Assembly (NCBI RefSeq): GCF_963677075.1
Contig: NZ_OY781873.1
Coordinates: 2,815,715-2,879,714, forward strand
DNA length: 64,000 nt
Source of the DNA: an uncultured Sphaerochaeta sp.
GTDB taxonomy: Bacteria > Spirochaetota > Spirochaetia > Sphaerochaetales > Sphaerochaetaceae
Direction of reading: 5' to 3'
The position numbers and the translations under genes were made by a program. Of this stretch, positions 37,164 to 46,809 are shown piece after piece; position 1 is the first letter of the stretch, and every line of letters begins with the position of its first letter. Below the pieces are notes generated by a model. That model was not told the origin of the DNA, did not search any database, and saw only the letters and a list, made by a program, of their open reading frames with translations.

Positions 37164-39176
37164 TTATTCTTTTGTAGCTTCTTCTTGCGTACCAGGTGAC
37201 TCTTCCTGTCGAGAGGCATCATCAGCCTTCTCTTGCTCAGATGATTCTCCCTGGAAATCGTTGAGAGCTTCGAAACCCAGAAGGATTCTGATCTGTGCAT
37301 CATCCAGGGTCTCTTTCTCAATCAGTTCGACGGTGAGGGTATCCAATTGGTCCCGATGGGTAGAGAGAACCTTACGCGTCTCTTCCATTGCCTTGTCAAG
37401 GATCTTGTGGATTTCAGCATCAATTCTCTTAGCCGTCTCTTCACTGTAATCCTTGTGCTGAGTAATCTCACGGCCCAGGAACAACGGTTCAGACTCATCG
37501 GCAAGGTTGACGAATCCCAATCCACTCATACCCCACTCAGTTACCATCCTGCGGGCAAGGTCGGTTGCTTGCTTGATGTCATTGCTGGTACCGGTTGTGG
37601 TTTCCCCATACACCAGCTCCTCTGCAACATAGCCTCCCATGCAGACCTTTATCCAGTCATTCAACATGGACTGGGTCTTGGTATAGGGATCTCGTTCAGG
37701 AAGGCTGACGGTAAGACCAAGTGCACGCCCATGAGGGATGATGGTTACCTTGTGCAACGGATCGAGATGCTCAAGGTAGTAGTGAAGCAAGGCATGTCCT
37801 GCTTCATGGTAGGCGGTTGCTCTCTTCTCCTCATCAGTCATTGCACGACTCTTTCTTGCAACACCGAGAAGGATCTTGTCCCGTGCCTCTTCCATCTCAC
37901 TCATGCCAACTGTGCTCTTGTTCTTCCGAGCAGCAAACAGGGCAGCCTCATTGATCAGGTTTGCCAAATCGGCTCCACTGGTACCAGCTGAACCACGGGC
38001 AAGACGCTTAAGATCAACATCCTTTTCCAGTTTGATTTTCCTACAGTGAATCCTGAGAATTTCTTCGCGTTCCTTAATATCTGGTAGATCGACTACAACC
38101 TGACGGTCAAAACGACCAGGACGAAGCAAGGCAGGGTCCAATACATCGGGGCGGTTGGTGGCTGCCATCACGATAACTCCTGTGGTGGTACCAAATCCAT
38201 CCATCTCCACAAGAATTTGGTTCAATGTCTGTTCTCGCTCATCATTGCCCCCACCGAGACCACCTCCACGAGTACGACCAACGGCATCAAGTTCATCAAT
38301 GAACAGAATACAGGGAGAATGCTTACGGGCTTGTTCAAATAAGTCACGCACACGGGCAGCACCCATACCTACAAACATCTCAACAAAGTCAGATCCACTG
38401 GTATGAAAGAAGGAAACACCACTCTCACCGGCAACTGCTTTAGCAAGCAATGTCTTACCGGTTCCTGGAGGGCCTACCAGCAGAACACCACGGGGAATCT
38501 TTGCCCCAACCTTGGTAAAGTGGTCAGGATGCTTGAGAAATGAAACCACCTCCTCCAATTCATACTTTGCTTCTATCTGACCAGCTACATCCTTGAATGT
38601 AGTCTTCGTGTCAGTCTCCATGTATTCTTTTGCCTTGCTCTTGCCAAGCGTTGACATCATCTTTCCGTTCAGCCCACTGGACTGACGATACAGCATGATG
38701 GTAAATCCGATGAAGATAATCCAGGGAAGTAGCTGCAACAGTACTTGCAGGAAAGAAATTTCCTGTACAGAACCTGTCACCGAGACACCCTGCTGTTTCA
38801 GTGATTCGAGCAACGTCTCATCAAAATAAGGTATTCTGGTCTGCGCTGTAAGTCCATTTTTCAATGCAAACCGAATCAGGGATTGTTCCTTGATCTCGAC
38901 CTGCGTTACCTGGCCAGAATCAACATAAGAGATGAAAGTGGTGTACGGTACTGACTGTTCAGCACCTGCGGCACTATCAAAAAACATATAGGCAAACAGG
39001 ATTGCCAAGGTGGCAAACACTATCAGGGCAAACCGGTTTTTCGGATTATTCGGGGTCATGAAAGGTGGCTTTTTGTCATTCTTGGGAGGACCTTGCCAAT
39101 ACTGGTTGGGATCCTGGTTGTCCGACTGTTTGTCCGGTCCGTTCTCTTGGCTATCTTTTCTCAATTTCACTGTCAT
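37164..39176 (-). CDS. ftsH: ATP-dependent membrane zinc protease
   Basis: A 670-residue AAA protease degrading membrane and regulatory proteins. An N-terminal cytoplasmic region with NQ-rich start, two transmembrane helices ([19 protein letters not shown] and [15 protein letters not shown]) bracket a periplasmic domain; Walker [15 protein letters not shown], Walker [32 protein letters not shown], and zinc motif [11 protein letters not shown]. The acidic tail [18 protein letters not shown] ends it. Its start overlaps the tilS stop. Confidence 0.97.
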   Translation of the reverse strand: MTVKLRKDSQENGPDKQSDNQDPNQYWQGPPKNDKKPPFMTPNNPKNRFALIVFATLAILFAYMFFDSAAGAEQSVPYTTFISYVDSGQVTQVEIKEQSLIRFALKNGLTAQTRIPYFDETLLESLKQQGVSVTGSVQEISFLQVLLQLLPWIIFIGFTIMLYRQSSGLNGKMMSTLGKSKAKEYMETDTKTTFKDVAGQIEAKYELEEVVSFLKHPDHFTKVGAKIPRGVLLVGPPGTGKTLLAKAVAGESGVSFFHTSGSDFVEMFVGMGAARVRDLFEQARKHSPCILFIDELDAVGRTRGGGLGGGNDEREQTLNQILVEMDGFGTTTGVIVMAATNRPDVLDPALLRPGRFDRQVVVDLPDIKEREEILRIHCRKIKLEKDVDLKRLARGSAGTSGADLANLINEAALFAARKNKSTVGMSEMEEARDKILLGVARKSRAMTDEEKRATAYHEAGHALLHYYLEHLDPLHKVTIIPHGRALGLTVSLPERDPYTKTQSMLNDWIKVCMGGYVAEELVYGETTTGTSNDIKQATDLARRMVTEWGMSGLGFVNLADESEPLFLGREITQHKDYSEETAKRIDAEIHKILDKAMEETRKVLSTHRDQLDTLTVELIEKETLDDAQIRILLGFEALNDFQGESSEQEKADDASRQEESPGTQEEATKE

Positions 39177-40591
39177 TGTTCCTTTATTCTACTACTATAT
39201 ATATTTGTCAATCTTCGGGCAAGGGGAGCCTTGAAACGGCGTGCCAACCGGTCCCTACCACCATACATACGTGCAAAAACCGCTACAACACCACTACGAT
39301 CGCACAAGAGAGGAACCGTTGGATGTTTGCTCTTGGGAATACGGTACGAGGAGAGCAGTTTGGCTACAGAAACTCTACCAGCTTCCAGCTCAATCCAATC
39401 CCCCTCTTCTGCTGAGCGTATAACCGCATTATCCAGAGAATCAGCATCAATTCTCAGCAATCTTGTATCTGTTTCACCTTGTAGTGTATCGATACGAAAC
39501 ACTATTCCCCCAGGCAGCAAAATCTCTTGTTCATTACCAGGATGCATCAAGGGAAAAAGAAAATGGGGGTCCTGAGCGACTTGGCGCCAAATAACCTGTC
39601 CATCAGAAATCAGTACGCTGCTGCTTCCGGCCTCGATATGAAAACGGTTGGAGGGGGTACTGGCATCAAGGTGCTCCTGTAACCGCGCAATCATAGCCTG
39701 ACGAATACGCTGAGTCTCAGAAGAGCAGACCTCTGCGTACAGGCGATACACCAATCTCTCACGCATCTGTGGCATCAAACCGTGATACCAATCTAGGGAG
39801 AATTGAACCTCCCCCTTGAGTATTTTCACACGCGAAAGAGCCTCTTCTTCCAAAGTCTGCAATACAACAGCGATATCGGAAAATCGCCTGGACATGATCG
39901 AAACCGCATCGTAGGCGTTTGGAAAGAGCGCAAGGATCTGCGGCTTTATGGTATGACGTATCTTATTACGCAGATAGGCATCTTGTTCATTTGTAGAATC
40001 TTCTGCCCACTGAAACCCTTCGTCCTCTACATACGCTCTGAGGGTACGATGGGAAAGCGTAAGCAAAGGCCTGATCAGTGTGGCGTTGCCAGCGGACTGC
40101 GCAAAGGCAGCTGCGCCTTTGAGAGAAGAAATCGAGGCTGACTGAAACAGACGCATCAGCAAGGTCTCCATCTGGTCGTCAGCATTGTGTGCAGTAGCAA
40201 GATAGGTACAACCATGGTTACGGCATACTGAATACAAAGCCTCATATCGAAGAACTCGTGCAGCAGCTTCAATACCTTCCCCATCCCTTTTAGCACGCTC
40301 TTCAACGCTTCCCTTGCCCAAATCAAGAACCTCAAGACCATATCCCAACCGTTGGCAATTCATAAGACAAAGCTGCAACTCCTGGGACAACTCTTGCTCC
40401 GAACGCAACCGATGATTGACGTACAAGACAGAAACCTGTTCTTTTGGCAACAAGGCCGAGAGCCCAATCAGCAAGGCAAGAGAATCACTGCCACCAGAAA
40501 AGGCGACAGCGATATGCATATCTCCTGGGATGTGGTGAGATGCAAGAAAATCTTGGATTGTTTTAGGAACGATTGCGTCTGTTGTAGGCAA
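39173..40591 (-). CDS. tilS: tRNA(Ile)-lysidine synthase
   Basis: A 472-residue N-type ATP pyrophosphatase that converts C34 of tRNA-Ile(CAU) to lysidine. The PP-loop AVAFSGGSDSLALL is at residues 28-41, followed by NHRLRSEQELSQ and TAHNADDQMETLLMRL. The C-terminal TilS domains extend to full length. It begins at TTG 40591 with AGGAGG six bases upstream, inside the pth reading frame (29-base overlap), so it is translationally coupled to pth. Confidence 0.93.
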   Translation of the reverse strand: MPTTDAIVPKTIQDFLASHHIPGDMHIAVAFSGGSDSLALLIGLSALLPKEQVSVLYVNHRLRSEQELSQELQLCLMNCQRLGYGLEVLDLGKGSVEERAKRDGEGIEAAARVLRYEALYSVCRNHGCTYLATAHNADDQMETLLMRLFQSASISSLKGAAAFAQSAGNATLIRPLLTLSHRTLRAYVEDEGFQWAEDSTNEQDAYLRNKIRHTIKPQILALFPNAYDAVSIMSRRFSDIAVVLQTLEEEALSRVKILKGEVQFSLDWYHGLMPQMRERLVYRLYAEVCSSETQRIRQAMIARLQEHLDASTPSNRFHIEAGSSSVLISDGQVIWRQVAQDPHFLFPLMHPGNEQEILLPGGIVFRIDTLQGETDTRLLRIDADSLDNAVIRSAEEGDWIELEAGRVSVAKLLSSYRIPKSKHPTVPLLCDRSGVVAVFARMYGGRDRLARRFKAPLARRLTNIYSSRIKEQ

Positions 40592-41114
40592 GCATTACCT
40601 CCTCCGTTGACTTTCCACTGATAAGATCCTGCAGTGCTGAGGAAGCAAGCATGATTCCTTCCTGCAAGGCAAGAGAAGAATCACGTGAAAGGACATGATC
40701 CACCACCGACACCCCTTCATCCGGTCTACCTATTCCAATATAAATACGGGTGAAGTTGCTGCTGCCCAGCGAGCTGATAAGACTCTTGAGTCCATTATGA
40801 CCAGCGCTGCTCCCACCCCTTCTGATTCTGATCAATCCGGGAGGAAGATCCATCTGGTCACAGACTACCACAATTTCTTCTGCTTTCACATCAGGGAAGT
40901 AACGCATAACTTCCCCACTCTTATTCATATAGGTTAGCGGTTCAACCAAGGATACAGAACTCCCCACTCTTGCTTGTCTATAAAGACGAAAACAGCGTTT
41001 TCTCAGGCGAACCTGAAAAAACGCTGCACAAGCTTCCACTGCATCGAATCCGACATTGTGGCGGGAGTTTGCATACTTGGCACCGGGATTACCCAGACCA
41101 AGAATCAACTGCAT
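40563..41114 (-). CDS. pth: Peptidyl-tRNA hydrolase
   Basis: A 183-residue enzyme recycling stalled peptidyl-tRNAs. Signature GLGNPGAKYANSRHNVGFDA with catalytic His19, plus YMNKSGEVMRYF, VVCDQMDLPPG and GSSAGHNGLKSLI. Standard length. It follows rplY by eight bases, the common rplY-pth pair. Confidence 0.97.
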   Translation of the reverse strand: MQLILGLGNPGAKYANSRHNVGFDAVEACAAFFQVRLRKRCFRLYRQARVGSSVSLVEPLTYMNKSGEVMRYFPDVKAEEIVVVCDQMDLPPGLIRIRRGGSSAGHNGLKSLISSLGSSNFTRIYIGIGRPDEGVSVVDHVLSRDSSLALQEGIMLASSALQDLISGKSTEEVMLAYNRRNRS

Positions 41115-41122
41115 TGTTACCC

Positions 41123-41737
41123 CTACTCTTCCTCGGAAACAACTGCTGCTTCTTCTTCCTCAGCAGTTTCAACAACCTCAGCCTTTACTCCCTTGACGGA
41201 AGCAACAGTCCTGGACATGTCTTCAAGAACCTTGATGGTTTCTGGGAATTTCATGTCGCTCAAGTGCAATGCCTGGTTGATCTCCAAGTGACTTACATCA
41301 GCCTCAATTGAATCGGGAAGATCCTTTGGCAGACACTCAATCTCAATTTCATGGAGAACCTGGTCAAGGACACCACCTTCACGGGTCCCAATGGGGCTTC
41401 CCTTGAGAACAACAGCGACCAAGGTACGAAGAGCTTGACCACGAGTAACCTCATAGAAGTCAACGTGCTTGATCTCTCCGCGCATCAGGTCTTCCTGATA
41501 ATCCTTCAATAATACTTCATAGTGCTTTCTGCCTACAGCAACCTTCAGCAATGCGGTTTCTGAGAAGTGACGCATCTTGTTGGTGAATTCACGGGCATCA
41601 AGGGCAATGTGCACAGGATCCTTCTTGCCATAGATAACGGCAGGGATCTGGCCGCCACGAAGCAGGCGACGAGCGCCGGCACTACCGAAATCTTCGGTTC
41701 TTGGTTTAGCTTTTAAGCTTCTGTTGATGTCAGACAT
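41123..41737 (-). CDS. rplY: Ribosomal protein bL25, long Ctc-type
   Basis: 204 residues: an N-terminal 5S rRNA-binding L25 domain (LRRGGQIPAVIYGKK) and a C-terminal TL5/Ctc domain (IEIECLPKDLPDSIEADVSH) with an acidic tail (ETAEEEEAAVVSEEE). ATG 41737 follows AAGGAG. First gene of the operon through lepA. Confidence 0.96.
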   Translation of the reverse strand: MSDINRSLKAKPRTEDFGSAGARRLLRGGQIPAVIYGKKDPVHIALDAREFTNKMRHFSETALLKVAVGRKHYEVLLKDYQEDLMRGEIKHVDFYEVTRGQALRTLVAVVLKGSPIGTREGGVLDQVLHEIEIECLPKDLPDSIEADVSHLEINQALHLSDMKFPETIKVLEDMSRTVASVKGVKAEVVETAEEEEAAVVSEEE

Positions 41738-41870
41738 ACATACTCCTTGTACTCTCATTGGCGCATCGTTATTGCATGATGCCCAATTACCATAACATTT
41801 GGATATTTAGAATACCACTAATGTGGGAGTATAGAATGTTTTGGCGTACCAGCACAAGTACTCCACACAA

Positions 41871-41904
41871 TGAAAAATGAGCAGCCCAAAAGACAGGACT
41901 GCTC
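41871..41904 (-). terminator. Terminator of tRNA-Gln
   Basis: GAGCAGTCC / GGGCTGCTC (9-bp stem, one G-U), then ATTTTTC on the minus strand. Confidence 0.88.
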
Positions 41905-41908
41905 ACTA

Positions 41909-41980
41909 CTGGGAAGGAGGGATTCGAACCCCCGGTGCCGGCACCAAAAACCAGAGCCTTAACCACTTGGCGACTTCCCA
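41909..41980 (-). tRNA. tRNA-Gln (TTG)
   Basis: 72 bases on the minus strand: acceptor TGGGAAG / CTTCCCA, discriminator G, D arm GCCAAGTGGTTAAGGC, anticodon loop TTTTGGT (anticodon TTG), T arm GGTTCGAATCC. CCA is not encoded. Its cognate synthetase gene glnS is at 17706. Confidence 0.95.
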
Positions 41981-41994
41981 ACAACGGAAATGAC

Positions 41995-42021
41995 AGTATA
42001 CCATATTTCCAAGTTTGTCCA
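41995..42021 (-). promoter_or_regulatory. Promoter of tRNA-Gln
   Basis: TGGACA (42016-42021), 15 bases, TATACT (41995-42000). It lies between the spoVG stop and the tRNA; the spacer is short, so read-through from ispE-spoVG may also contribute. Confidence 0.6.
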
Positions 42022-42029
42022 GCGGATTG

Positions 42030-42323
42030 CTATAATTCCTTTTTTTCTGTTTCCTGGGGAGATTCCGGTGCTGCTTCTGAGTCATATGCATCCATTACCA
42101 CTTGCTGCAAATGATCTCTAAAGTCGCTGCTGATTGGATGGGCTACATCCTTGAATTCCCCATTGGCCAACTGCCTGCTCGGCATGGCAATGAAGTCTCC
42201 TTCTCTGCCCTCTATAATCTTGATATTGTGCACCACAAATTGATTGTCAAACGTTACGGTCACATAAGCCTTCAATTTACCTGCTTGACTGACTTTTCGT
42301 ACTCGAACCTCTGAAATGTCCAC
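42030..42323 (-). CDS. spoVG: SpoVG, RNA/DNA-binding regulator
   Basis: 97 residues starting at GTG 42323 (MDISEVRVRKVSQAGKLKAY), five bases after GGAGG; a TTG at 42335 overlaps that site. Contains the family core AYVTVTFDNQFVVHNIKII and FIAMPSRQLANGEFKDVAHP. In Borrelia and Firmicutes SpoVG is a site-specific nucleic-acid-binding regulator; the exact targets are unknown here. The acidic tail EAAPESPQETEKKEL is variable. Follows ispE by 19 bases. Confidence 0.95.
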   Translation of the reverse strand: MDISEVRVRKVSQAGKLKAYVTVTFDNQFVVHNIKIIEGREGDFIAMPSRQLANGEFKDVAHPISSDFRDHLQQVVMDAYDSEAAPESPQETEKKEL

Positions 42324-42342
42324 AAGAACCTCCAAACAACCT

Positions 42343-43233
42343 TTATCTTATTTTCATAACTAAACCGGTTTTCCAGCTCATTACTCCAGCTCCGAACCGC
42401 ATCTGTATCTCATCGTAAACAGCCTGTACTTGTTTCGCATCTTCACTGACGAAAAACCAACAAGCACCACTGCCTGTAAGACCACAATATCCATTGCTAG
42501 CACTGCATAGCTGTTCAAGTTGGCCATAGAATTCTTGGTGCTCCACACCTTGCTGAAAATCATTATACAACAAACTTTTCCATACCGCAGGTGATTTCTC
42601 GAAAACTTCTGTAATCTCCTCACCTGTAGGCCCCAATGTGACCAAACTACCGCTGCGAACCTCGTCAAGCCTGGCATAAGCAGATGACGTAGATGTAGCA
42701 AAGGAGGTCGGCATCACCAAACACAATGCCAGATCCCTCTGCTGTATAGGTGTAATCATCTCTCCCCTACCAGTCACTATTGCGCAGCTTTGAGAGGAAA
42801 GGAAGAAGGGGACATCACTTCCAACTTGCAGCGCGATATCAGCTAGGGATTTCTCATCAAGCGCAGCTTCTCCAGCATATTGCTGCAACAGAAGCAACAC
42901 AGAAGCAGCATCACTTGACCCACCACCCAAACCAGCCTGGGAGGGTATACGTTTCTTGCAATCTATATGTAAAGAGAGTGGTAACCGAGTTCGCTCACAC
43001 CATAGGCGGGCGGCCTTGGTCAAAGTATCCTCTCCATCAAGTTGAAACGCTTCCAATCCAGTTACTTCTACCTTGAAATTGCTCTTCCCCTTTACCGTGA
43101 TAGAGACATCATCGGCAAGATTCACCAAGGCAAATAGGGAACGGATGGGATGATACCCATCTTGAAGCGGTTGGCCGACGGCCAGATGTAGATTAACCTT
43201 GGCATAAGCAGGACGCGCAAGTATGGTATCCAT
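42343..43233 (-). CDS. ispE: 4-diphosphocytidyl-2-C-methyl-D-erythritol kinase
   Basis: A 296-residue GHMP kinase of the non-mevalonate isoprenoid pathway. PAYAKVNLHL at the N-terminus and the ATP loop IPSQAGLGGGSSDAASVLL are diagnostic; SDVPFFLSSQSCAIVTGRGE follows. The pairing with spoVG is conserved in other bacteria. Confidence 0.96.
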   Translation of the reverse strand: MDTILARPAYAKVNLHLAVGQPLQDGYHPIRSLFALVNLADDVSITVKGKSNFKVEVTGLEAFQLDGEDTLTKAARLWCERTRLPLSLHIDCKKRIPSQAGLGGGSSDAASVLLLLQQYAGEAALDEKSLADIALQVGSDVPFFLSSQSCAIVTGRGEMITPIQQRDLALCLVMPTSFATSTSSAYARLDEVRSGSLVTLGPTGEEITEVFEKSPAVWKSLLYNDFQQGVEHQEFYGQLEQLCSASNGYCGLTGSGACWFFVSEDAKQVQAVYDEIQMRFGAGVMSWKTGLVMKIR

Positions 43234-43374
43234 GTCATACAGAGTATCAAAGCCAATGTTGATTGTCTAGTAAGATTTTTTCATAATTGTAAGCTTAGAG
43301 CCCTTTTTTTCGGGAATTACATTTCTAAAAGTGACATATTCACCTAGGATACAAAACAAATCTAGAATACAAGC

Positions 43375-44112
43375 TTATGCATCTTTCCAGATACCAAGAT
43401 CAATGAGTTGTTGTTGGGTTTTCTCTTTCCAATTCCTGTTTGCTTGAGGATTGGCTGGACTGGGGTGAATGATGGAACCTAGTATGTATCTACTATCAGA
43501 TGAAACCACCTGTTGCAACTTTTTCAATGCATACTTTCCCACTCCTATAAGATAGGTTGGCTCCAACAGCATGATCAGGTCCAAGAGATACCGGTCACAA
43601 ATTGTTTCAAGAGCCATCCTCTCAACTTTGGGAAGCTTGTCAGGAGTAATATTCTTTGCGTATTTAGATCGTTCCATGAATGCAAGCGGACAGTAATTGA
43701 CAATGGCCATTTCCTGGGAAAATTCATCAGCATGTGTATAGTGCTCTTCCATCAATGCCCACAAACGCTTTCCGCTGACCTCACTTCGCTGTACAGACAT
43801 TCCAAGCACTGGACGTGATGGATGCTCTATAGAAGGTTTTCCAATAGGTTCATCGAGTTTGAGAAACTGCTTCACTGCACCCACTTCACCGAAAGGGATA
43901 CCATTTTGTGCCATACCGAAAGGCCCGGGATTCATTCCCAGCATCAGTGCCAGTACAGGATGAGAGAGATAGGTCCTCAGATAGGCTTCATGCATATTCC
44001 AAGCATATTGCAATGGATTGTAAATAAAAAAATCTCCACTGAATCGCAATTGTTCCACCTGCCAAGCAAACAGCTTTGTTCGTTGTACTATTTCATCCGA
44101 GTAATGCTCCAC
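43375..44112 (-). CDS. SMUG1-type uracil-DNA glycosylase
   Basis: About 245 residues. The hallmark active-site block LGMNPGPFGMAQNGIPFGE is at residues 59-77, and the second motif IIHPSPANPQAN is near the C-terminus; both match SMUG1 (UDG family 3), which excises uracil and oxidised uracils. The start is uncertain: GTG 44112 has AGGGGG six bases upstream and avoids overlap, while an ATG at 44196 would overlap the divergent HAD gene by 35 bases. Confidence 0.9.
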   Translation of the reverse strand: MEHYSDEIVQRTKLFAWQVEQLRFSGDFFIYNPLQYAWNMHEAYLRTYLSHPVLALMLGMNPGPFGMAQNGIPFGEVGAVKQFLKLDEPIGKPSIEHPSRPVLGMSVQRSEVSGKRLWALMEEHYTHADEFSQEMAIVNYCPLAFMERSKYAKNITPDKLPKVERMALETICDRYLLDLIMLLEPTYLIGVGKYALKKLQQVVSSDSRYILGSIIHPSPANPQANRNWKEKTQQQLIDLGIWKDA

Positions 44113-44161
44113 CACTGTCCCCCTAGCACAAAAGTCGGTTTGTACCGTATGATACCCCAAG

Positions 44162-44923
44162 ATGGCACAAAAGGTTGAGAAACTCAAGGGAATCATTTTT
44201 GATAAGGATGGGACGTTGTTTGACTACGCCCAGGTCTGGGAGACTATCCTCAAGGAGGGTATCGCCCTTACCTTCAATTCCATGGGAAAGCAGCATCACC
44301 AGACGGCCAAACAGGCAATGTTAAGCCTGATGGGTATTGATGAAGAGGGGCAATGCATTCCCCGTGGTTTGGTGTTCACCCATCGCAGGGTTCAAATTCT
44401 CAGAAGATTCCTGCTCTATTGTATCCGATATCGTGTAAATGCAATAAAGGCCATCAAAGGGTATAATAGAAGTGTCAAGCATAGTGAAGTCCTGCTCAAC
44501 GAGAAACTCAAGCAGATGGATTTCTCTGTCCAACAACGCTTGTTCAGACGATTGAAAGAAGAGGGGTATCACATTGGTGTCATTACCAGTGACAATGCTT
44601 CCTCAACCAACCTGTTTCTATCCTTGATGGGCTTGGAAAAAATGGTAGATTTCATAGCCAGTAGAGACAGCAACTATCGTAGGAAACCCCACAGCGAAGC
44701 CTTCAATGCCTTTTGCACACAAGCAGGTATTAATCCCTCACAGGTGGCAATGGTAGGAGATACTTTCACTGATATGCTGTTCGCAAAACGTGCTCAGTCA
44801 GGTTATCGGATAGCAGTTCTCACCGGAAGCAATGACAGGAGAAGGCTGGAAAGACTGAGTGACGTTGTCTATGAGGATATATCTTTCCTAGACACTGATA
44901 CGAGACTATTCCCTGCCCAATAG
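44162..44923 (+). CDS. HAD-superfamily phosphatase, phosphoglycolate phosphatase-like
   Basis: 253 residues. Motif I IIFDKDGTLFDYAQVWE gives the nucleophile Asp15; motif II VITSDNASS; motif III and IV RKPHSEAFNAF and AMVGDTFTDMLFA. The helical cap between motifs I and II is unusually basic (RRVQILRRFLLYCIRYRVN). Substrate unknown. The start overlaps only the alternative longer start of the divergent glycosylase gene. Confidence 0.88.
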   Translation: MAQKVEKLKGIIFDKDGTLFDYAQVWETILKEGIALTFNSMGKQHHQTAKQAMLSLMGIDEEGQCIPRGLVFTHRRVQILRRFLLYCIRYRVNAIKAIKGYNRSVKHSEVLLNEKLKQMDFSVQQRLFRRLKEEGYHIGVITSDNASSTNLFLSLMGLEKMVDFIASRDSNYRRKPHSEAFNAFCTQAGINPSQVAMVGDTFTDMLFAKRAQSGYRIAVLTGSNDRRRLERLSDVVYEDISFLDTDTRLFPAQ

Positions 44924-44975
44924 TACGTTTTTACTAAGAATCCAATCATTTCCTCTGAAACAATTTAGGCTTTTC

Positions 44976-45004
44976 TTGACAAATAGGGACCTTTCTGTGA
45001 GAAT
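44976..45004 (+). promoter_or_regulatory. Promoter of the acyl-CoA ligase gene
   Basis: TTGACA (44976-44981), 17 bases, GAGAAT (44999-45004). Confidence 0.6.
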
Positions 45005-45076
45005 AATCAATAGATTCATATGAACTGTATCTAGTAGATTTCTATCATTCGCATTTCTTTTGGAGATTTCCCTATC

Positions 45077-46786
45077 ATGAAACATTCCTGGGATGACCTT
45101 GACCAATATCGCGGTGTGCTGTTCGAAGGACAGTGGCCGACTGTCATTGACCTATTGCTGATTACAGAACAGAAGTTTGGAGGGCGAAACGGATTCACTG
45201 TTTTCAACCCCGACAGGAAAACCCTTACATTCTCTGAAATTCTCCAAGAAGTCACTCGAGTCAGTTCGTATCTACAGCAATGTGGTATCGTAAAAGGTGA
45301 TCATATCGTCATCAACGGAAAAAACAGTCCTGCATGGGCTATTGCCTATCTGGCAACCCTCCATGCAGGGGCAATCGTTGTTCCCTTGGACAACCAGATG
45401 AATACCGACCGTGTTGAAACACTCTGCAGTTTTGTGAATGCCTCTTATATTTTTGCTGACAAGAATGTTCTTGAAGCACTCGACACCCACAAAGAATGGT
45501 TCGGAGAATTGAAGGGATGCGCAACGCTTCTGGGAGAGAGTGAATCATTTCCAAACATTTCCACCCTAAAAGCGAAGAATACGTATAAGCGTATACCAAG
45601 CTCAGAACATGATATTGCCTCCATTCTCTTTACCAGTGGCACCACAGGCAATGAGAAAGGGGCCATGCTCACTCATGCAAATATCGTAAGCGACCTCTAC
45701 CAGGCATGTGATGGAACCTTCCTTAGCCTGGATGAGACAGATGTACTGTATGCTCTCCTTCCACTGCACCACAGCTATTGCTGTACAGCAGTACTGCTTG
45801 AATCCATCAAGCATGGAGCAGAATGTGTCTTTGGGCAGGATATTGTGGTAAGCAAAATGATCAATGACCTGAGAGAAGGCAAGGTCACCATCTTTATGGG
45901 AATACCGCTTCTGTACAACAAACTGCTTGCAGGAATCATGAAACAGGTCAAGAAAAAAGGAATATTGGTCAATACCTTGGTACATACAATGATGGTAATC
46001 AATGGGTTTACCAAGAAACACTTACATTGGAATCCCTTCAGGAAAACCTTCAACAAACTACTACTCAGTAAGATTGGTCTGGACCGGAATAATTTCCTCA
46101 TTTGCGGAGCTGGCCCGCTTGCGCCCAAGGTCTTCAAGCAGTATCAACAGCTTGGGCTTGATTTCATCCAAGGCTATGGACTTACCGAGACGAGTCCAAT
46201 CCTTACACTCAACCCAATCAGCCACTTCAAGGTGGAATCTGTTGGAATGGTTTTTCCCTTGGTGGAGATGAAAATCGCAGAACCTGATGAAAACGGAGTG
46301 GGAGAAATCAGGGTCAAGGGCCCAAACATCACCCAAGGCTATTATAATGACCCGGTCCATACCGCTGAACTATTTGATGAAGAAGGCTACCTGAAGACAG
46401 GTGACCTTGGATATCTCGACAAGGAAAACTACCTCTATCTCAAGGGCAGGGCAAAAAACATCATCGTCACCGAAGGTGGCAAGAATGTATACCCTGAGGA
46501 GATTGAGGACCTCTTCCAGCTCTACAGCCAGGTGGAGCAGATACTTATCCGTGGATACCAAGAAAAGAAAAACATACCCAGCGAGATGATCGAAGCGGTG
46601 ATTTTCCCCAATGCTGAGTACTATAAAGAACACACTGTTCCCGTGCAGGATGATCTTGAGCGGGTAATCAAGGAAGTCAATCAACGTGTTTCAGGGTATA
46701 AGAAAATAACCAAACTCACCATTACCAATGAGCCGATGGATATGACAAGTACCAAAAAGATCAAGCGCAACAAGGTGACTGCATAG
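45077..46786 (+). CDS. AMP-dependent acyl-CoA synthetase / ligase
   Basis: A 569-residue adenylate-forming enzyme of the FadD-like group, activating a carboxylic acid with ATP and probably CoA. ATP loop ILFTSGTTGNEKGAMLTH, GYGLTETSPILTLN, TGDLGYLDKENYLYLKGR and the C-terminal catalytic Lys in MTSTKKIKRNKV are present. Fatty acyl substrates are most likely. No ACP, reductase or beta-oxidation gene is adjacent. Confidence 0.9.
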   Translation: MKHSWDDLDQYRGVLFEGQWPTVIDLLLITEQKFGGRNGFTVFNPDRKTLTFSEILQEVTRVSSYLQQCGIVKGDHIVINGKNSPAWAIAYLATLHAGAIVVPLDNQMNTDRVETLCSFVNASYIFADKNVLEALDTHKEWFGELKGCATLLGESESFPNISTLKAKNTYKRIPSSEHDIASILFTSGTTGNEKGAMLTHANIVSDLYQACDGTFLSLDETDVLYALLPLHHSYCCTAVLLESIKHGAECVFGQDIVVSKMINDLREGKVTIFMGIPLLYNKLLAGIMKQVKKKGILVNTLVHTMMVINGFTKKHLHWNPFRKTFNKLLLSKIGLDRNNFLICGAGPLAPKVFKQYQQLGLDFIQGYGLTETSPILTLNPISHFKVESVGMVFPLVEMKIAEPDENGVGEIRVKGPNITQGYYNDPVHTAELFDEEGYLKTGDLGYLDKENYLYLKGRAKNIIVTEGGKNVYPEEIEDLFQLYSQVEQILIRGYQEKKNIPSEMIEAVIFPNAEYYKEHTVPVQDDLERVIKEVNQRVSGYKKITKLTITNEPMDMTSTKKIKRNKVTA

Positions 46787-46809
46787 TAGTTTCATGGTAG
46801 TATAACCTC

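Noticed and set aside
41759..41870. Possible small gene between rplY and tRNA-Gln
   Set aside because: No start with ribosome binding site and no open frame of useful length; only the tRNA terminator lies at its edge.
43234..43374. Possible regulatory RNA between ispE and the uracil-DNA glycosylase
   Set aside because: No convincing stem, terminator or promoter pair is visible; it is A/T-rich spacer, likely holding the ispE promoter.
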